Shown one piece after another: positions 47,584-57,726 of a stretch of DNA of 64,000 nucleotides. The notes under the pieces were generated by a model. It saw nothing but the letters and a program-made list of their open reading frames with translations, was not told the DNA's origin and made no database searches. Within the stretch, counting starts at the first letter, position 1. Every line of letters begins with the position of its first letter. The DNA is taken from the NCBI RefSeq assembly GCF_030818895.1, contig NZ_JAUTBA010000001.1, forward strand, positions 4,588,001-4,652,000. The letters are read 5' to 3'. Origin of the DNA: Sphingobacterium zeae (lineage in GTDB: Bacteria > Bacteroidota > Bacteroidia > Sphingobacteriales > Sphingobacteriaceae). A program made the translations under genes and the position numbers.

Positions 47584-48609
47584 ATGAAGATTACAAAAAC
47601 ACTCATCGATAAATACCTAAGCGGTAAAGCCAGTGCGGAAGAAATTGCCGCAGTAGAAAATGCGCTGGCCAATAACGAGTTTTATTGGGAGGATTTTATG
47701 CCGGAAACGGAATGGCAAGCATATGAGATGGATTCGGATTTTAAAAACCAAAAGGAAATAAAAGCGCATATTTTCAAACAAATAGGGCAAAAAAATAAAG
47801 ATCGTTTCAGCTGGTTAAAATATGCAGCTATTATCTTCTTCATTGGAATAGGAGCCTGGCTGGGATTAAACCAAATCGATTCTCCTAAACATACCACCGC
47901 ATATCGTAACCCTAAGAAAGTCCAGCCAACACTACAGGAGCAACCAAGTAATTTATATTATATCAATTCAGGTAATACCATTCAACAAATTGCAGTTCCA
48001 GACGGTTCTACGATCGACCTATACCCCAATTCTGAAGTAAAATTCAGTTCAGATTTCACAACGATTAGCGCGCGAGAAATTCAATTAAAAGGTAAGGCCA
48101 AATTTACGGTAGCAAAGGATAAAACAAAGCCTTTTCGCGTTCATACGGCAGATTTGACAACAACCGCACTTGGCACTGTTTTCAGTGTGGAAGAAGGTGG
48201 TAGCGCGATTACAAAAATAAAACTCTATGAAGGCCGTATTGAAGTCAAAAGCAATCAGCATGATGAAGATAAACAGACCTTACATCTACAGTTTCAACCC
48301 AACGAAGAAATCAGCATTGATCGCAAGCTAAAACAGATCATTTCCGAAACCCGGGTCAATACTTCTCCATCCAGCAAAAGGGGGTCTTACTTAAAAACTA
48401 GCGGACAGCTGATCTTTAAAAACCTCCCATTGCAAGATGTACTTCACATCATCAGTCATAATTATGGCCTTAAACTAAGCGTTGAACCTAAAGATATACA
48501 AAATAAATACTATAGTGGAACGTATAAAAATACAGCATCTGCATACGTCAACATGCTAGCTGATATCCAAGCACTCCATAAAATAACCATTCACGTACAA
48601 ACCGAATAA
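47584..48609 (+). CDS. FecR-like anti-sigma factor
   Basis: 341 aa. The N-terminal cytoplasmic segment (about 1-75) is followed by one membrane segment (78-95), the periplasmic FecR domain (about 125-225: IAVPDGSTIDLYPNSEVKF, TTALGTVFSV) and a C-terminal DUF4974 domain (about 270-341: FKNLPLQDVLHIISHNYGLKL). It holds the FecI-like sigma factor inactive until a signal arrives from the outer-membrane transporter. It is 25 bases before susC. Confidence 0.92.
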   Translation: MKITKTLIDKYLSGKASAEEIAAVENALANNEFYWEDFMPETEWQAYEMDSDFKNQKEIKAHIFKQIGQKNKDRFSWLKYAAIIFFIGIGAWLGLNQIDSPKHTTAYRNPKKVQPTLQEQPSNLYYINSGNTIQQIAVPDGSTIDLYPNSEVKFSSDFTTISAREIQLKGKAKFTVAKDKTKPFRVHTADLTTTALGTVFSVEEGGSAITKIKLYEGRIEVKSNQHDEDKQTLHLQFQPNEEISIDRKLKQIISETRVNTSPSSKRGSYLKTSGQLIFKNLPLQDVLHIISHNYGLKLSVEPKDIQNKYYSGTYKNTASAYVNMLADIQALHKITIHVQTE

Positions 48610-48634
48610 AATTCACTCACATAACCCACAAATT

Positions 48635-51600
48635 ATGCACAATTATTTACCTTCCAAGCATAGTATCCTGACTATGCTATTGTTGAGATCCAACATTCGA
48701 GCCGACGTAAACTGGGCACTGCGTCTCGGCCTCATGGGGCTTTTGTCGACAAGCTATCTTCTTGCTGATGCCCAACAAAATGCGTCCATTAACGGAGTAA
48801 TCAAAGATGAAGCAGGAAAGCCCATCCCCTCAGCGACGGTTACCATACGTAATGCGACTAGCGGATTGAAAAAAACAACAACCAGCAGACCTGACGGAAC
48901 TTTTTCACTCGACCAGATTCCTGCTGGACAGGGCTACCAGATCAGCGTGTCGTCCATTGGTTTTAAGAGCAGAGAATTATTGGATTACACCATTACCGAA
49001 AGAGACAAACTAGCGATCAATATCAGTTTGGAATCGAGTGCGCAAAACCTACAGGAAGTTGTCGTCACCGCGCTTGGTATCAAACGCGAAAAAAAAGCAC
49101 TTGGTTATACAGTCGCTGAACTCAAAGGCGACGAGCTGACGCAGGGTAAAGAAACCAATGTAGCAAATGCCTTATCGGGTAAAGTTGCCGGCGTACAGGT
49201 GAGCCGCGCCGCATCTGGAGCCGGAGGTTCATCCAAGGTCGTCATCCGTGGTAACAACTCACTTATCGGTAATAGCCAGCCGCTCTATGTTGTTGATGGC
49301 GTACCGATTGATAATCAAAACATTTCGTCTCCAAACCAATCTGGGGGAACCGATTATGGCGACGGAATCGGAAACATCAATCCCGAAGACATCGAAACGA
49401 TGTCGGTATTAAAAGGCCCGAATGCGGCCGCACTTTATGGACAAAGAGGAAGTAACGGCGTAATCTTGATCACGACGAAATCGGGGAAAGCTGGTAAGAC
49501 CCGCTTTAGCTATGGTACAGATTTTTCATTGGGCAATGGACTGGTCTTACCGGATTTTCAAAATGTGTATGGACAAGGATTGAACGGAACATTTACACAT
49601 TTCAGAAAAGATGATGGCACCATTGTTTCCATGAGCGAAGCGCTGAAAAATGGTTACAGTGGTATGCCTAAAATGAGTGCCGGACGTGACCGTACGACAC
49701 GGGCAAGCTGGGGTGCGAAGATGGAAGGCCAGACTTATGAAGATGCTTATGGCAACATCTTACAGTTAACACCAAAGCCAGATACCTACTCGTCGTTTTT
49801 TCAAACGGAGAAACAGTTTGTCAACAACCTCAGTATCGATGGCGGAACCGACAAAGTAAACTACCGTTTTTCATTTGCCAATACAGATGTAAAGGGTTAT
49901 ATTCCCACCAATACGCTGAAGAGAAACAATTTCGGTTTACGTACCCAAGCCAAAATAACCGACAAATTTCACATCGACATCAAGGCCAACTATATCGCCC
50001 AGAAGGGGCAAAACCGGCCAACACTGGCTGATGCAGCAGACAACCCGGCTTACCTATTCATCAGCCAGCCGCGAAGCCTAGGCAACGACATCCTGGCACA
50101 GTATAAATGGACAGCACAGGAGATCAGTAGACAACTCGGATTTTCGGGATTGACGGAAGGATTGGAAAAAAACATATGCCACCAATAGTTCCACAGCAAA
50201 TCCGTTCTGGACCATTCATGAAAATCACAATGAAGATCGCCGCGATCGCATTATTGGCTTGCTCCGTCTGAGTTACGACTTTGCCTCTTGGCTAAAGGTA
50301 ACAGCGACTGGAGGTACCGATTTCTATACTGATCAAAGGTTTCGCTACCGTCCAATCAATACCTACCAAAGCTTAAACCGAAAGGGAGATATTCGGGAAG
50401 AGGTCATCAGAGCCCGCGAAGACAATTTTGACATCCTAGCAAGTTCCAACTTTAAGTTGACCGACGATATTAAACTCAGTGCCAACTTAGGTGCCAGTCA
50501 CCAAAATAGATATTTACGTATGACAGGAAATTCAGGTAATCAATTTATTGTTCCGAATCTCTTTGTCATTAATAACACCACGACAAATAGTTACATATTT
50601 GACCTGATCGAGTCCAAGATTAATTCGGCTTATCTATCGGGCCAGTTCAGTTACAAAGACTATTGGTTTGTTGATTTCTCTGCCCGTAACGACTGGTCTT
50701 CGACCCTGTCAAAGGAAAACAATTCGTTTTTCTACCCGAGTGTAAGTTCCAGTTTGGTCTTATCGGATGCGTTCAAATGGCAATCTGACGCACTGTCTTT
50801 CGCCAAAATCAGAGCTTCATGGGCCCAGGCCGGTAGTTCAGGAAACCCCTATCAATTGACAGGAGCATATAGTCTCAACCAATACACCCACGGCGGTGTA
50901 CCAATGGCTTCGTATACAGAAATCATACCGGATCCAAATCTGAAAAACGAATTGACTACATCAATCGAAGCTGGAGCAGATCTGCGATTTCTGAAAAACA
51001 GACTTTCGTTCTCCTTCACCTACTATCAGGCCAAAACAAAGAATCAGATTCTGGATGTGCCCATTGCTCCTTCTAGCCTCTATGTGAAAAACAGAATCAA
51101 CGCAGGGGAAATTAGCAACCGAGGTATTGAATTTGTGTTGGGAGCAACACCGGTAAAAAGCGAATCTGGATTTGAGTGGAATACAACGTTTAACTATAAC
51201 CGCAACCGGAATAAAGTAGAATCACTTTACCCGGGCGTAGAAAGCTTTTTACTCGCTACAGATCGCGGGATAAACGTAGTTGCGGAGGTCGGAAAACCAT
51301 TTGGCCAGCTGATTGGGACACAGTTTGCGTGGATCAAAGATGAGCAAGGAAATAGGTTGATCGACCCTACCACTGGACTCCCTTTGCGCACAGCCGGACG
51401 TGTAGAAACCGATCTTGGAAATGCGCAACCCGACTGGTTGGGAGGTTTTGCCAATACAGTTAAATATAAAGGTTTCAATCTCTATGCACTTGTCGATATC
51501 CGTCAGGGCGGCGTGATCTTCTCCCAGTCGAACCGCGAACAGATTATTTATGGTACTTCAACGAAGACCCTAGAAGGACGAGATGGCACCTACATTGCCG

Positions 51601-51992
51601 AGGGGATGGTCGGACAAAAAGATGGATCAGGCAATTGGACAAGCACAGGAACAAAAAATAGTAAGCAGGTCGCCGCACAAGATTATTGGAACATGGTTGC
51701 GAGTGACAAAGAGGTCATGGTATCCGAAGAAATGATCAATGATATGAGCTATATTGCCATGCGCGAAATCAGTCTTTCGTATTCTTTCCCGAAGAAACTG
51801 ATGCCGCATAAACTCGTCAGCTCGCTAAAATTGGGCGTGTATGGACGTAACCTCTTTTATTTTCAACGGAAAACGGATGGATTTTCACCAGAAGCTTCTG
51901 CTTTCAATGTAAACAATAGCTCGATTGGTATTGAATCAACTTCACTTCCAATGATGCGCACATTCGGTATTAATCTCACTGTTGGTCTGTAA
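48635..51992 (+). pseudogene. SusC/RagA-family TonB-dependent transporter, disrupted by one extra base
   Basis: Frame 1 (48635-50188) carries the signal peptide, the carboxypeptidase-regulatory-like domain (about 49-135), VVVTALG (142-148), the plug with VLKGPNAAALYGQRGSNGVI, and the first part of the barrel. Frame 2 (50259-51992) carries the rest, ending INLTVGL. They join between 50159 and 50172. Removing one G of GG (50159-50160) or one A of the A7 run (50166-50172) gives a single 1118-residue protein with NPFWTIHENHNEDRRDRIIG in frame. No N-terminal STN signalling domain is visible, which is unexpected next to FecI/FecR. It could be a real defect, a phase-variable tract or an assembly error. 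Confidence 0.88.
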
Positions 51993-52002
51993 ACCCTTTA
52001 TC

Positions 52003-53502
52003 ATGAAAAAGAAACTATTTAAAAATACATTCATCGTCGGACTTATTTCTGTGGCAGGATTAGGTTCATGTACCAAAGATTTCGAACGGATCAATACACC
52101 GCCGACATCGGTCACCACTGTAGACCCTTCCTTACTTATAGCCCGCATTCTACGTGATGGTACTTTTCAGGAATCTGGGGAACTACCCAACAACAAGTTT
52201 GGCTCTTGGATCCAACATTGGGCTGGGGGACCGGTAGTGCCTGTTTCTCGATATTTTGAAGGACCCGAAAATCTTATTTGGTCGCAGCACTACACCTTGC
52301 TCCGCAATATCGTTCAGATCAAACAGGAATTGAGCGGCAAGGAAGACAATGCAGCAGGGAGAAGTAAACTGGCTATTGCCGAACTTTATGAAGCCTATCT
52401 CTATCAGCGCCTTACAGACTTGTTTGGGGATATTCCCTACTCCGAGATTACAAAATCCAATAAGGAAATTAACCGTACACCCAAATTCGACAAGCAAGAA
52501 GAGATCTATCCGGCACTGGTTCAAAAGGTCGATGCAGCTATGGCAAGGCTGACCAGCGGCGACCTGTCTTACGGCTCCTCAGATTTCTTTTACAAAGGCA
52601 GCATTGACAAATGGAAAAAATTTGGCAATTCACTCAAACTAAAGCTCGGCATGCGCATGCGGTACGCCAATCCTTCTTTGGCCCAGAAAACGGTTACCGA
52701 AGCCATGACTTCTGCTATCGGTCTATTCTCCAGCAACAGTGATAATGCCGCAGTACCGACCTACAACGATGCTCAGGCTGAAAACCAGAACCCGATTTTA
52801 CGTCAAATGACTACCGGAAGTGCCGATCTACGTTATTTGGCGAATACTCTGGTTGACAAACTCAAAGAATACAATGACCCAAGGCTTCCTTTACTTGCCG
52901 AGCCTGTCAATTTCAATGGTACAGCAACATACCAGGGTATTGGCGTTGCGTTAACGGATAATCAGTTGTCACAATTGATTCGTGCCAACTATTCCACGGC
53001 CAATAAATCAACGTGGTTTAGTCTCACCTTTGCACCGATCCCAAGCTATGCCTTTACGTATTCGGATATCTGTTTTTACAAAGCCGAAGCTGCACTGCTT
53101 GGCTGGGGTGCTACACCTGCAAATGCCCAAACGTTCTTTACAGAAGGTGTCAAAGCTGCGCTGGCACTTCCACCATACAATATGACGTCAATCCCCGCTG
53201 CATATGAACCTGTGCTCAATCTAAGCAGCTTGACAGACGAACAGAAAATGGAGAAAATAGCGACCCAAAAATGGATTCACCTATTTGGCCGGGACATGGA
53301 AGCCTTTGCCGAATGGCGACGTACCGGATACCCCAGATTAACCCCTGGCCCTAATGCAGGTTCAACCAACGGACAGATACCACGTAGGGCAATATACTCC
53401 AGTGAAGAAGCTGAGTTGAACGCAACAAATTTAAAAGAAGCGGCATCCAGAATGACGAATGGAGATTCTTTCTTGTCTAAAGTTTGGTGGGACAAAAAAT
53501 AA
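52003..53502 (+). CDS. SusD/RagB-family lipoprotein (SusD-like group 2), FecI/FecR locus
   Basis: The start at 52003 (MKKKLFKN) gives a lipoprotein signal with C23 (LGSC); the frame is open back to 51982. About 499 aa. Motifs are CTKDFERINTPP, AIAELYEAYLYQRLTDLFGDIPYSEI, CFYKAEAALLGWG and IATQKWIHLFGRDMEAFAEWRRTGYP. These mark the group that pairs with FecI/FecR-associated SusC proteins. Its start is 11 bases after the broken susC, so it is probably still transcribed with it. A hairpin follows at 53518. Confidence 0.92.
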   Translation: MKKKLFKNTFIVGLISVAGLGSCTKDFERINTPPTSVTTVDPSLLIARILRDGTFQESGELPNNKFGSWIQHWAGGPVVPVSRYFEGPENLIWSQHYTLLRNIVQIKQELSGKEDNAAGRSKLAIAELYEAYLYQRLTDLFGDIPYSEITKSNKEINRTPKFDKQEEIYPALVQKVDAAMARLTSGDLSYGSSDFFYKGSIDKWKKFGNSLKLKLGMRMRYANPSLAQKTVTEAMTSAIGLFSSNSDNAAVPTYNDAQAENQNPILRQMTTGSADLRYLANTLVDKLKEYNDPRLPLLAEPVNFNGTATYQGIGVALTDNQLSQLIRANYSTANKSTWFSLTFAPIPSYAFTYSDICFYKAEAALLGWGATPANAQTFFTEGVKAALALPPYNMTSIPAAYEPVLNLSSLTDEQKMEKIATQKWIHLFGRDMEAFAEWRRTGYPRLTPGPNAGSTNGQIPRRAIYSSEEAELNATNLKEAASRMTNGDSFLSKVWWDKK

Positions 53503-53517
53503 TACAAATATATCAAT

Positions 53518-53541
53518 GGGGCTGCCCAATTGGACAGCCCC
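53518..53541 (+). terminator. GC-rich hairpin after the third susD
   Basis: GGGGCTG (53518-53524) pairs with CAGCCCC (53535-53541), and the inner bases extend the stem with one mismatch. It lies 16 bases after the stop. The following T content is modest. Confidence 0.6.
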
Positions 53542-53632
53542 TCTCGTTACCGATTTAAAGCATAGGTAGTACAGCAGTTTTTTAGATAAATTTTCAAAAC
53601 GATAGACTTAGTTCTTTACACAATGATTATAT

Positions 53633-53640
53633 TATGTTTG
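53633..53640 (+). promoter_or_regulatory. Candidate -7 box of the GNAT gene promoter
   Basis: TATGTTTG fits the Bacteroidota TAnnTTTG consensus, 63 bases before the start codon at 53703. The upstream -33 element is weak. Confidence 0.4.
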
Positions 53641-53702
53641 CACCGAAATAACGACATTATTAAATAAACATAATCCATCAATACACTGTAAGACTCAATA
53701 TA

Positions 53703-54251
53703 ATGATTAATTTAAAACCCCTTATTCAGCAAGACGTATCACCATTTTATGAATGGATCAATGATGACATTTCGATAAAATATTCACTTTCTGTATTCCA
53801 ATCCATGCACTCAAAGGATCAGATCGATGCTTGGTTTCTAACTGTTGTCAATGATCTAAAAAATTTTAATCGTGGAATTTTCTTAAACGGGGATACAAAT
53901 AAATTGATTGGATATGCTGGCATTTGTAATATTTCAAAGCCAAACAGATCCGGAGAATATTTTATTTTCATCGGAGATCGTCAACATTGGGGTAAAGGGA
54001 TAGGATCTCAAGTTACCAAATTACTTCTCGCTATTGGATTTGAAACATTAGGACTTAATAGAATTATGCTTACCGTATCCGAGCCAAATTATGCAGCGAT
54101 TAAAGCGTATGAAAACGCTGGATTTAAACTTGAAGGTAGAATGCGTGAAGCCTGCTTTAGGGATAACCAATTCCACGACAAGCTGCTGATGTCAATTTTA
54201 AAGGATGAATGGTTTGAAAAAAGAAAACAAATAGAAAATAAGCCTAATTAG
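53703..54251 (+). CDS. GNAT-family N-acetyltransferase (RimJ/RimL-like)
   Basis: 182 aa matching the Acetyltransf_3 pattern: a start of MINLKPLIQQDVSPFYEWINDD, the acetyl-CoA loop HWGKGIGSQVTKLLL (about 95-110), the LNRIMLTVSEPNYAAIKAYENAGFKLEGRMREA signature and a closing FHDKLLMSIL. These enzymes acetylate ribosomal protein N-termini, amino sugars or small amines; the substrate cannot be named. It stands alone, preceded by a TAnnTTTG box. Confidence 0.9.
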   Translation: MINLKPLIQQDVSPFYEWINDDISIKYSLSVFQSMHSKDQIDAWFLTVVNDLKNFNRGIFLNGDTNKLIGYAGICNISKPNRSGEYFIFIGDRQHWGKGIGSQVTKLLLAIGFETLGLNRIMLTVSEPNYAAIKAYENAGFKLEGRMREACFRDNQFHDKLLMSILKDEWFEKRKQIENKPN

Positions 54252-54367
54252 TGCAAGCTCATTGCAACTTCGAAAAGCGCGTCGAAATTTATCGCTAAAT
54301 CTAGATAGCAGTAAAAACAACAGAAAGCCTCCCAGAAAGGATTACCGATGTCAATTTAATAAAGGGA

Positions 54368-54964
54368 CTACTGCTTTTTTAGGATTCCCTGAGCAACTCC
54401 TGCATCAATCAGCTTCTCTGCATATGCCCAAAGCGCAGTAGAGCCATCTTTGATGACAGATTTCTTGGCAAAGACCTTTTCATAACTTACTCCGGGCTCA
54501 TTCCAAGTTCCACCATTATTGGAACTGTTTTGCAAAAGGGGTTCCAAACGATCCATTGCACGTGCAAACTTAGCCTCCTCCGTCTGTCCCGACTCAAACT
54601 CCTCCCAGAGTGTAATCAGTTCATCTGCCTGATCTTTTGGTAAAATCCCGAAAATCCGCCCTGCTGCCAAGCGTTCTAAATCAGTGTTGGTATGATTTCT
54701 TTCCAAATCATAGATAAAAGTATCGCCAGCATCAATCTCTACAATATCATGAATCAACACCATTTTGACCACTTTTAATAGGTCTATTGATTCATCTGCG
54801 TACTCTAAAAGTGTTAGCGCCATCACTGCAAGGTGCCAACTGTGCTCAGCATCATTTTCATGCCGGTCGCTATGAAAAAGCTTTGTTTTTCGCTGTATAT
54901 ATTTAATCTTATCAATCTCTTTAATAAACTCGATTTGTTTTAATAATCTATCCGAAATTTCCAT
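54368..54964 (-). CDS. HD-domain phosphohydrolase
   Basis: The start at 54964 (MEISDRLL) is preferred over 54997 because a promoter box overlaps the earlier one. About 198 aa. The metal-binding signature is spread over HENDAEHSWHLAVMALTL, HDIVEIDAGDTF and a later FARAMDRLEPLLQ aspartate. This is the HD_3/YfbR-like nucleotidase branch, which typically dephosphorylates deoxynucleotides. Substrate not determined. Confidence 0.8.
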   Translation of the reverse strand: MEISDRLLKQIEFIKEIDKIKYIQRKTKLFHSDRHENDAEHSWHLAVMALTLLEYADESIDLLKVVKMVLIHDIVEIDAGDTFIYDLERNHTNTDLERLAAGRIFGILPKDQADELITLWEEFESGQTEEAKFARAMDRLEPLLQNSSNNGGTWNEPGVSYEKVFAKKSVIKDGSTALWAYAEKLIDAGVAQGILKKQ

Positions 54965-54994
54965 ACGATGAAAACAATATAATTGAACAATATA

Positions 54995-55002
54995 CAAATT
55001 TA
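54995..55002 (-). promoter_or_regulatory. Candidate -7 box of the HD-domain gene
   Basis: The minus strand reads TAAATTTG here (plus: CAAATTTA), about 30 bases before the start at 54964. This agrees with TAnnTTTG and supports the downstream start. No good -33 element was found. Confidence 0.4.
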
Positions 55003-55108
55003 CTATTTTTCGTATATAGCCTATTTATCCGCTATCATTTCGATCAAAATGATAGATTATTGACACCGCCCCGACAGTAGGCATACCAAAAATAACCGCA
55101 ACATTTAT

Positions 55109-55116
55109 TAAATTTG
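55109..55116 (+). promoter_or_regulatory. Candidate -7 box of the luciferase-like oxidoreductase gene
   Basis: TAAATTTG, 27 bases before the start codon at 55143, fits TAnnTTTG. Together with the mirror-image box at 54995 it marks a divergent promoter pair. Confidence 0.4.
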
Positions 55117-55142
55117 ATAGACATGCAATTCCATTGTGGATT

Positions 55143-56165
55143 ATGAAAAAAATAGGCTTTTTATCGTTTGGACATTGGTCCAAACATCCCGCATATCGTA
55201 CGCAGACAGCAAGTGACACCTTGCTGCAATCGATAGATTTAGCTGTAGCTGCAGAGGAAATAGGCATAGATGGAGCTTATTTTCGCGTACACCATTTTGC
55301 AAATCAGCTGGCATCCCCGTTTCCTTTACTCGCGGCCATTGGAGCCAAAACCTCTAACATTGAAATCGGCACTGGTGTAATCGACATGCGCTATGAAAAT
55401 CCGCTTTATATGGTGGAAGATGCCGGCGCTGCAGATTTAATTGCTGGAGGCAGATTGCAGCTGGGAATAAGCAGAGGTTCCCCAGAGCAAGTAATTGATG
55501 GCTGGCGCTATTTTGGTTACAACCTAGGCGAAGATGAAACCGACGCTGATATGGGAAGGAAGAAAGCTTTGGCGTTTTTGGAAAAACTTAACGGTATCGG
55601 TTTTGCCGAGCCAAATCCCTATCCGATGTTCCCAAACCCACCGGGCCTACTCAGGCTTGAACCCTATTCAGATGGCTTAAGGGATCGTGTGTGGTGGGGA
55701 GCAGCGTCCAATTCAACAGCCGTATGGGCTGCGCATAATAAAATGCACCTTCAAAGCTCTACCTTGAAATATGATGAAAATGGTAAGCCTTTTCATATTC
55801 AGCAGGCCGAACAAATCCGCTTATACAAAGAGGCGTGGAAGGAAGCTGGACATGCCGGCGAGCCCCGGGTATCCGTTAGCAGATCCATCTTTGCGTTGGT
55901 CAACGATTTGGATCGCTACTATTTCGGGCAGGCGGCGGATAAAAAAGATAAGATAGGAATGATCGAAACAGACCGGCGGGCGATTTTTGGAAGAAGCTAT
56001 GCGGCCGAGCCAGATCAACTTATAAAGGAACTAGCGCAAGATGAAGCCATCCAAGAAGCCGACACATTACTCTTAACCATCCCAAATACGTTAGGAGTAG
56101 ACTATAACATTCATATCCTTTCGGCTATTTTGAAATATGTCGCGCCCGAACTCGGCTGGCGTTAA
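55143..56165 (+). CDS. LLM-class flavin-dependent oxidoreductase
   Basis: The start at 55143 (MKKIGFLSFGHW) is chosen over 55134 as the natural beginning of the fold. About 340 aa with the bacterial luciferase-like motifs: SIDLAVAAEEIGIDGAYFRVHHFA, IEIGTGVIDMRYENPLYMVEDAGAADLIAGGRLQLGISRGSPEQV, and a C-terminal helix bundle. Such FMNH2-dependent enzymes oxidise small organic molecules. It lies 13 bases before an FAD/NAD(P)-binding oxidoreductase, so the two probably work in one pathway. Confidence 0.88.
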   Translation: MKKIGFLSFGHWSKHPAYRTQTASDTLLQSIDLAVAAEEIGIDGAYFRVHHFANQLASPFPLLAAIGAKTSNIEIGTGVIDMRYENPLYMVEDAGAADLIAGGRLQLGISRGSPEQVIDGWRYFGYNLGEDETDADMGRKKALAFLEKLNGIGFAEPNPYPMFPNPPGLLRLEPYSDGLRDRVWWGAASNSTAVWAAHNKMHLQSSTLKYDENGKPFHIQQAEQIRLYKEAWKEAGHAGEPRVSVSRSIFALVNDLDRYYFGQAADKKDKIGMIETDRRAIFGRSYAAEPDQLIKELAQDEAIQEADTLLLTIPNTLGVDYNIHILSAILKYVAPELGWR

Positions 56166-56178
56166 CTTTTCTGAACTC

Positions 56179-57282
56179 ATGATAAAGAATATTCGGTACA
56201 AAACAAAAATTGCTGTAATAGGTGCGGGACAAGCTGGGCTTTCCGCTGCATATCATTTAAAAAGAATGGGACTGACAATCGGGAAAGACTTTATTATCTT
56301 AGATGAAGCCCCTAGCCCAGGTGGGGCCTGGCAATTCCGTTGGGATTCGCTCACCTTAAGCACTGTTAATAAAATACACGATTTGCCTGGTATGTCGTTC
56401 GAAGAAACGCTATCCACAAGCGACACGGAGGTCCAAGCAAACACTGCCGTCCCCCATTATTTTGAGCTTTATGAGAAGAAATTTGAGCTTCAGGTATATC
56501 GGCCAGTTAAAGTAGACAAAGTCTATGCACACCATAATCGTTTTCACATCGACACAAATAACGAGCTTTTCTCAGATCTAGGCATTATAAACGCTACAGG
56601 TACATGGGAAAACCCATACATTCCGGACTATCCCGGCGCAGCTTTATTTCAGGGAGAACAACTTCATACAAAGGATTTTAAAACTGCAGACTATTTTAGG
56701 GGAAAACATGTGATTGTTGTTGGAGGCGGAATTTCTGCCATTCAATTACTGGACCAAATCTCCCAAATAACGACAACGACCTGGGTTACACGTCGACCAC
56801 CTTTGTTCAGAGAAGGACCTTTCGATGATATGGCAGGTCATCATGCTGTTGCGATGGTGGAAGAGCGTGTAAGGCAAGGACTACCGCCTTTGTCTGTAGT
56901 GGCGGTGACAGGCCTTCCCTATACTAGTGAAATCCAAAAGATAGAACAGCGTGGAGTTCTTAAACGTTTTCCGATGTTTAAGGAAATAACAGAAAAGGGA
57001 ATCAAATGGGACAACGGAATAGAGCAAAAAGCAGATGTAATTCTTTGGAATACGGGCTTCAAAAGCTCATTGAGCCATCTCGATGCCGTTCTGCCAAAAG
57101 AAGTCCAAGGCGGAATCCAAATGACAGGCAGACTCGCTACCATGGTAGCCAAAGAGCCCAGAATTCACCTCGTGGGTTATGGCCCATCAGCATCCACTAT
57201 TGGAGCAAACCGAGCCGGAAGTGCCGCAGCCAAAGAATTGCTAAATACGCTTTCAGACGTCGGCCACAGTCTCACCATGTAG
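56179..57282 (+). CDS. FAD/NAD(P)-binding oxidoreductase, flavin monooxygenase-like
   Basis: The start at 56179 (MIKNIRYKTK) follows the previous stop by 13 bases; an upstream in-frame Met at 56137 lies inside the neighbouring gene. About 367 aa. The FAD-binding GAGQAGLSAAYHL motif is near residues 16-28 and an NAD(P)-binding VVGGGISAIQLLDQI motif near 185-200. GTWENPYIPDYPG marks the flavin-monooxygenase / thioredoxin-reductase-like superfamily. It is likely to supply or take part in an oxidation with the adjacent luciferase-like enzyme; the substrate is unknown. Confidence 0.88.
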   Translation: MIKNIRYKTKIAVIGAGQAGLSAAYHLKRMGLTIGKDFIILDEAPSPGGAWQFRWDSLTLSTVNKIHDLPGMSFEETLSTSDTEVQANTAVPHYFELYEKKFELQVYRPVKVDKVYAHHNRFHIDTNNELFSDLGIINATGTWENPYIPDYPGAALFQGEQLHTKDFKTADYFRGKHVIVVGGGISAIQLLDQISQITTTTWVTRRPPLFREGPFDDMAGHHAVAMVEERVRQGLPPLSVVAVTGLPYTSEIQKIEQRGVLKRFPMFKEITEKGIKWDNGIEQKADVILWNTGFKSSLSHLDAVLPKEVQGGIQMTGRLATMVAKEPRIHLVGYGPSASTIGANRAGSAAAKELLNTLSDVGHSLTM

Positions 57283-57726
57283 AGCGAAACAAACTAAACT
57301 GGCAAATCAAGTCAGAGCGCAGCAATGGAATAGCAATCTAGCATTTAATCAAAGTTATTCACCACGGTAACAAATCCTCAAAATATTAATTGTCAACAGC
57401 TAACTAAACCAAAAACCCTATAGACTTTCTGTAAGGACTAACCATCAATCGATTTGTACACGTACCTTCATTTCTAAACGAAAAAAATCTCTGTGGATGC
57501 GAATTTAAATTCATTCCTTACAAATTTAAATCATACCTTAAGATATATTTATCCATGCATTACTTTTATACAAATAATAAAGAGAACCCTACTGAATAAA
57601 AGCTAAAGCTAGGAAGAATGGAGTGGACAATATTGAATCATCAGACCTTCCTACATCATATATATAGTGCTATTCAGTATGGCTAAGCGGATTAATAACA
57701 ATGTATTCAATTAATAGATTTTTATC
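57283..57726. other. Intergenic region without a recognisable gene
   Basis: 444 AT-rich bases. An inverted repeat, ACTGAATA (57591-57598) with TATTCAGT (57671-57678), spans 72 bases between its arms. No convincing promoter box or coding frame. Confidence 0.45.

Noticed and set aside
57283..57726. Hidden small gene in the 444-base gap
   Set aside because: No frame of credible length and composition was found on either strand.
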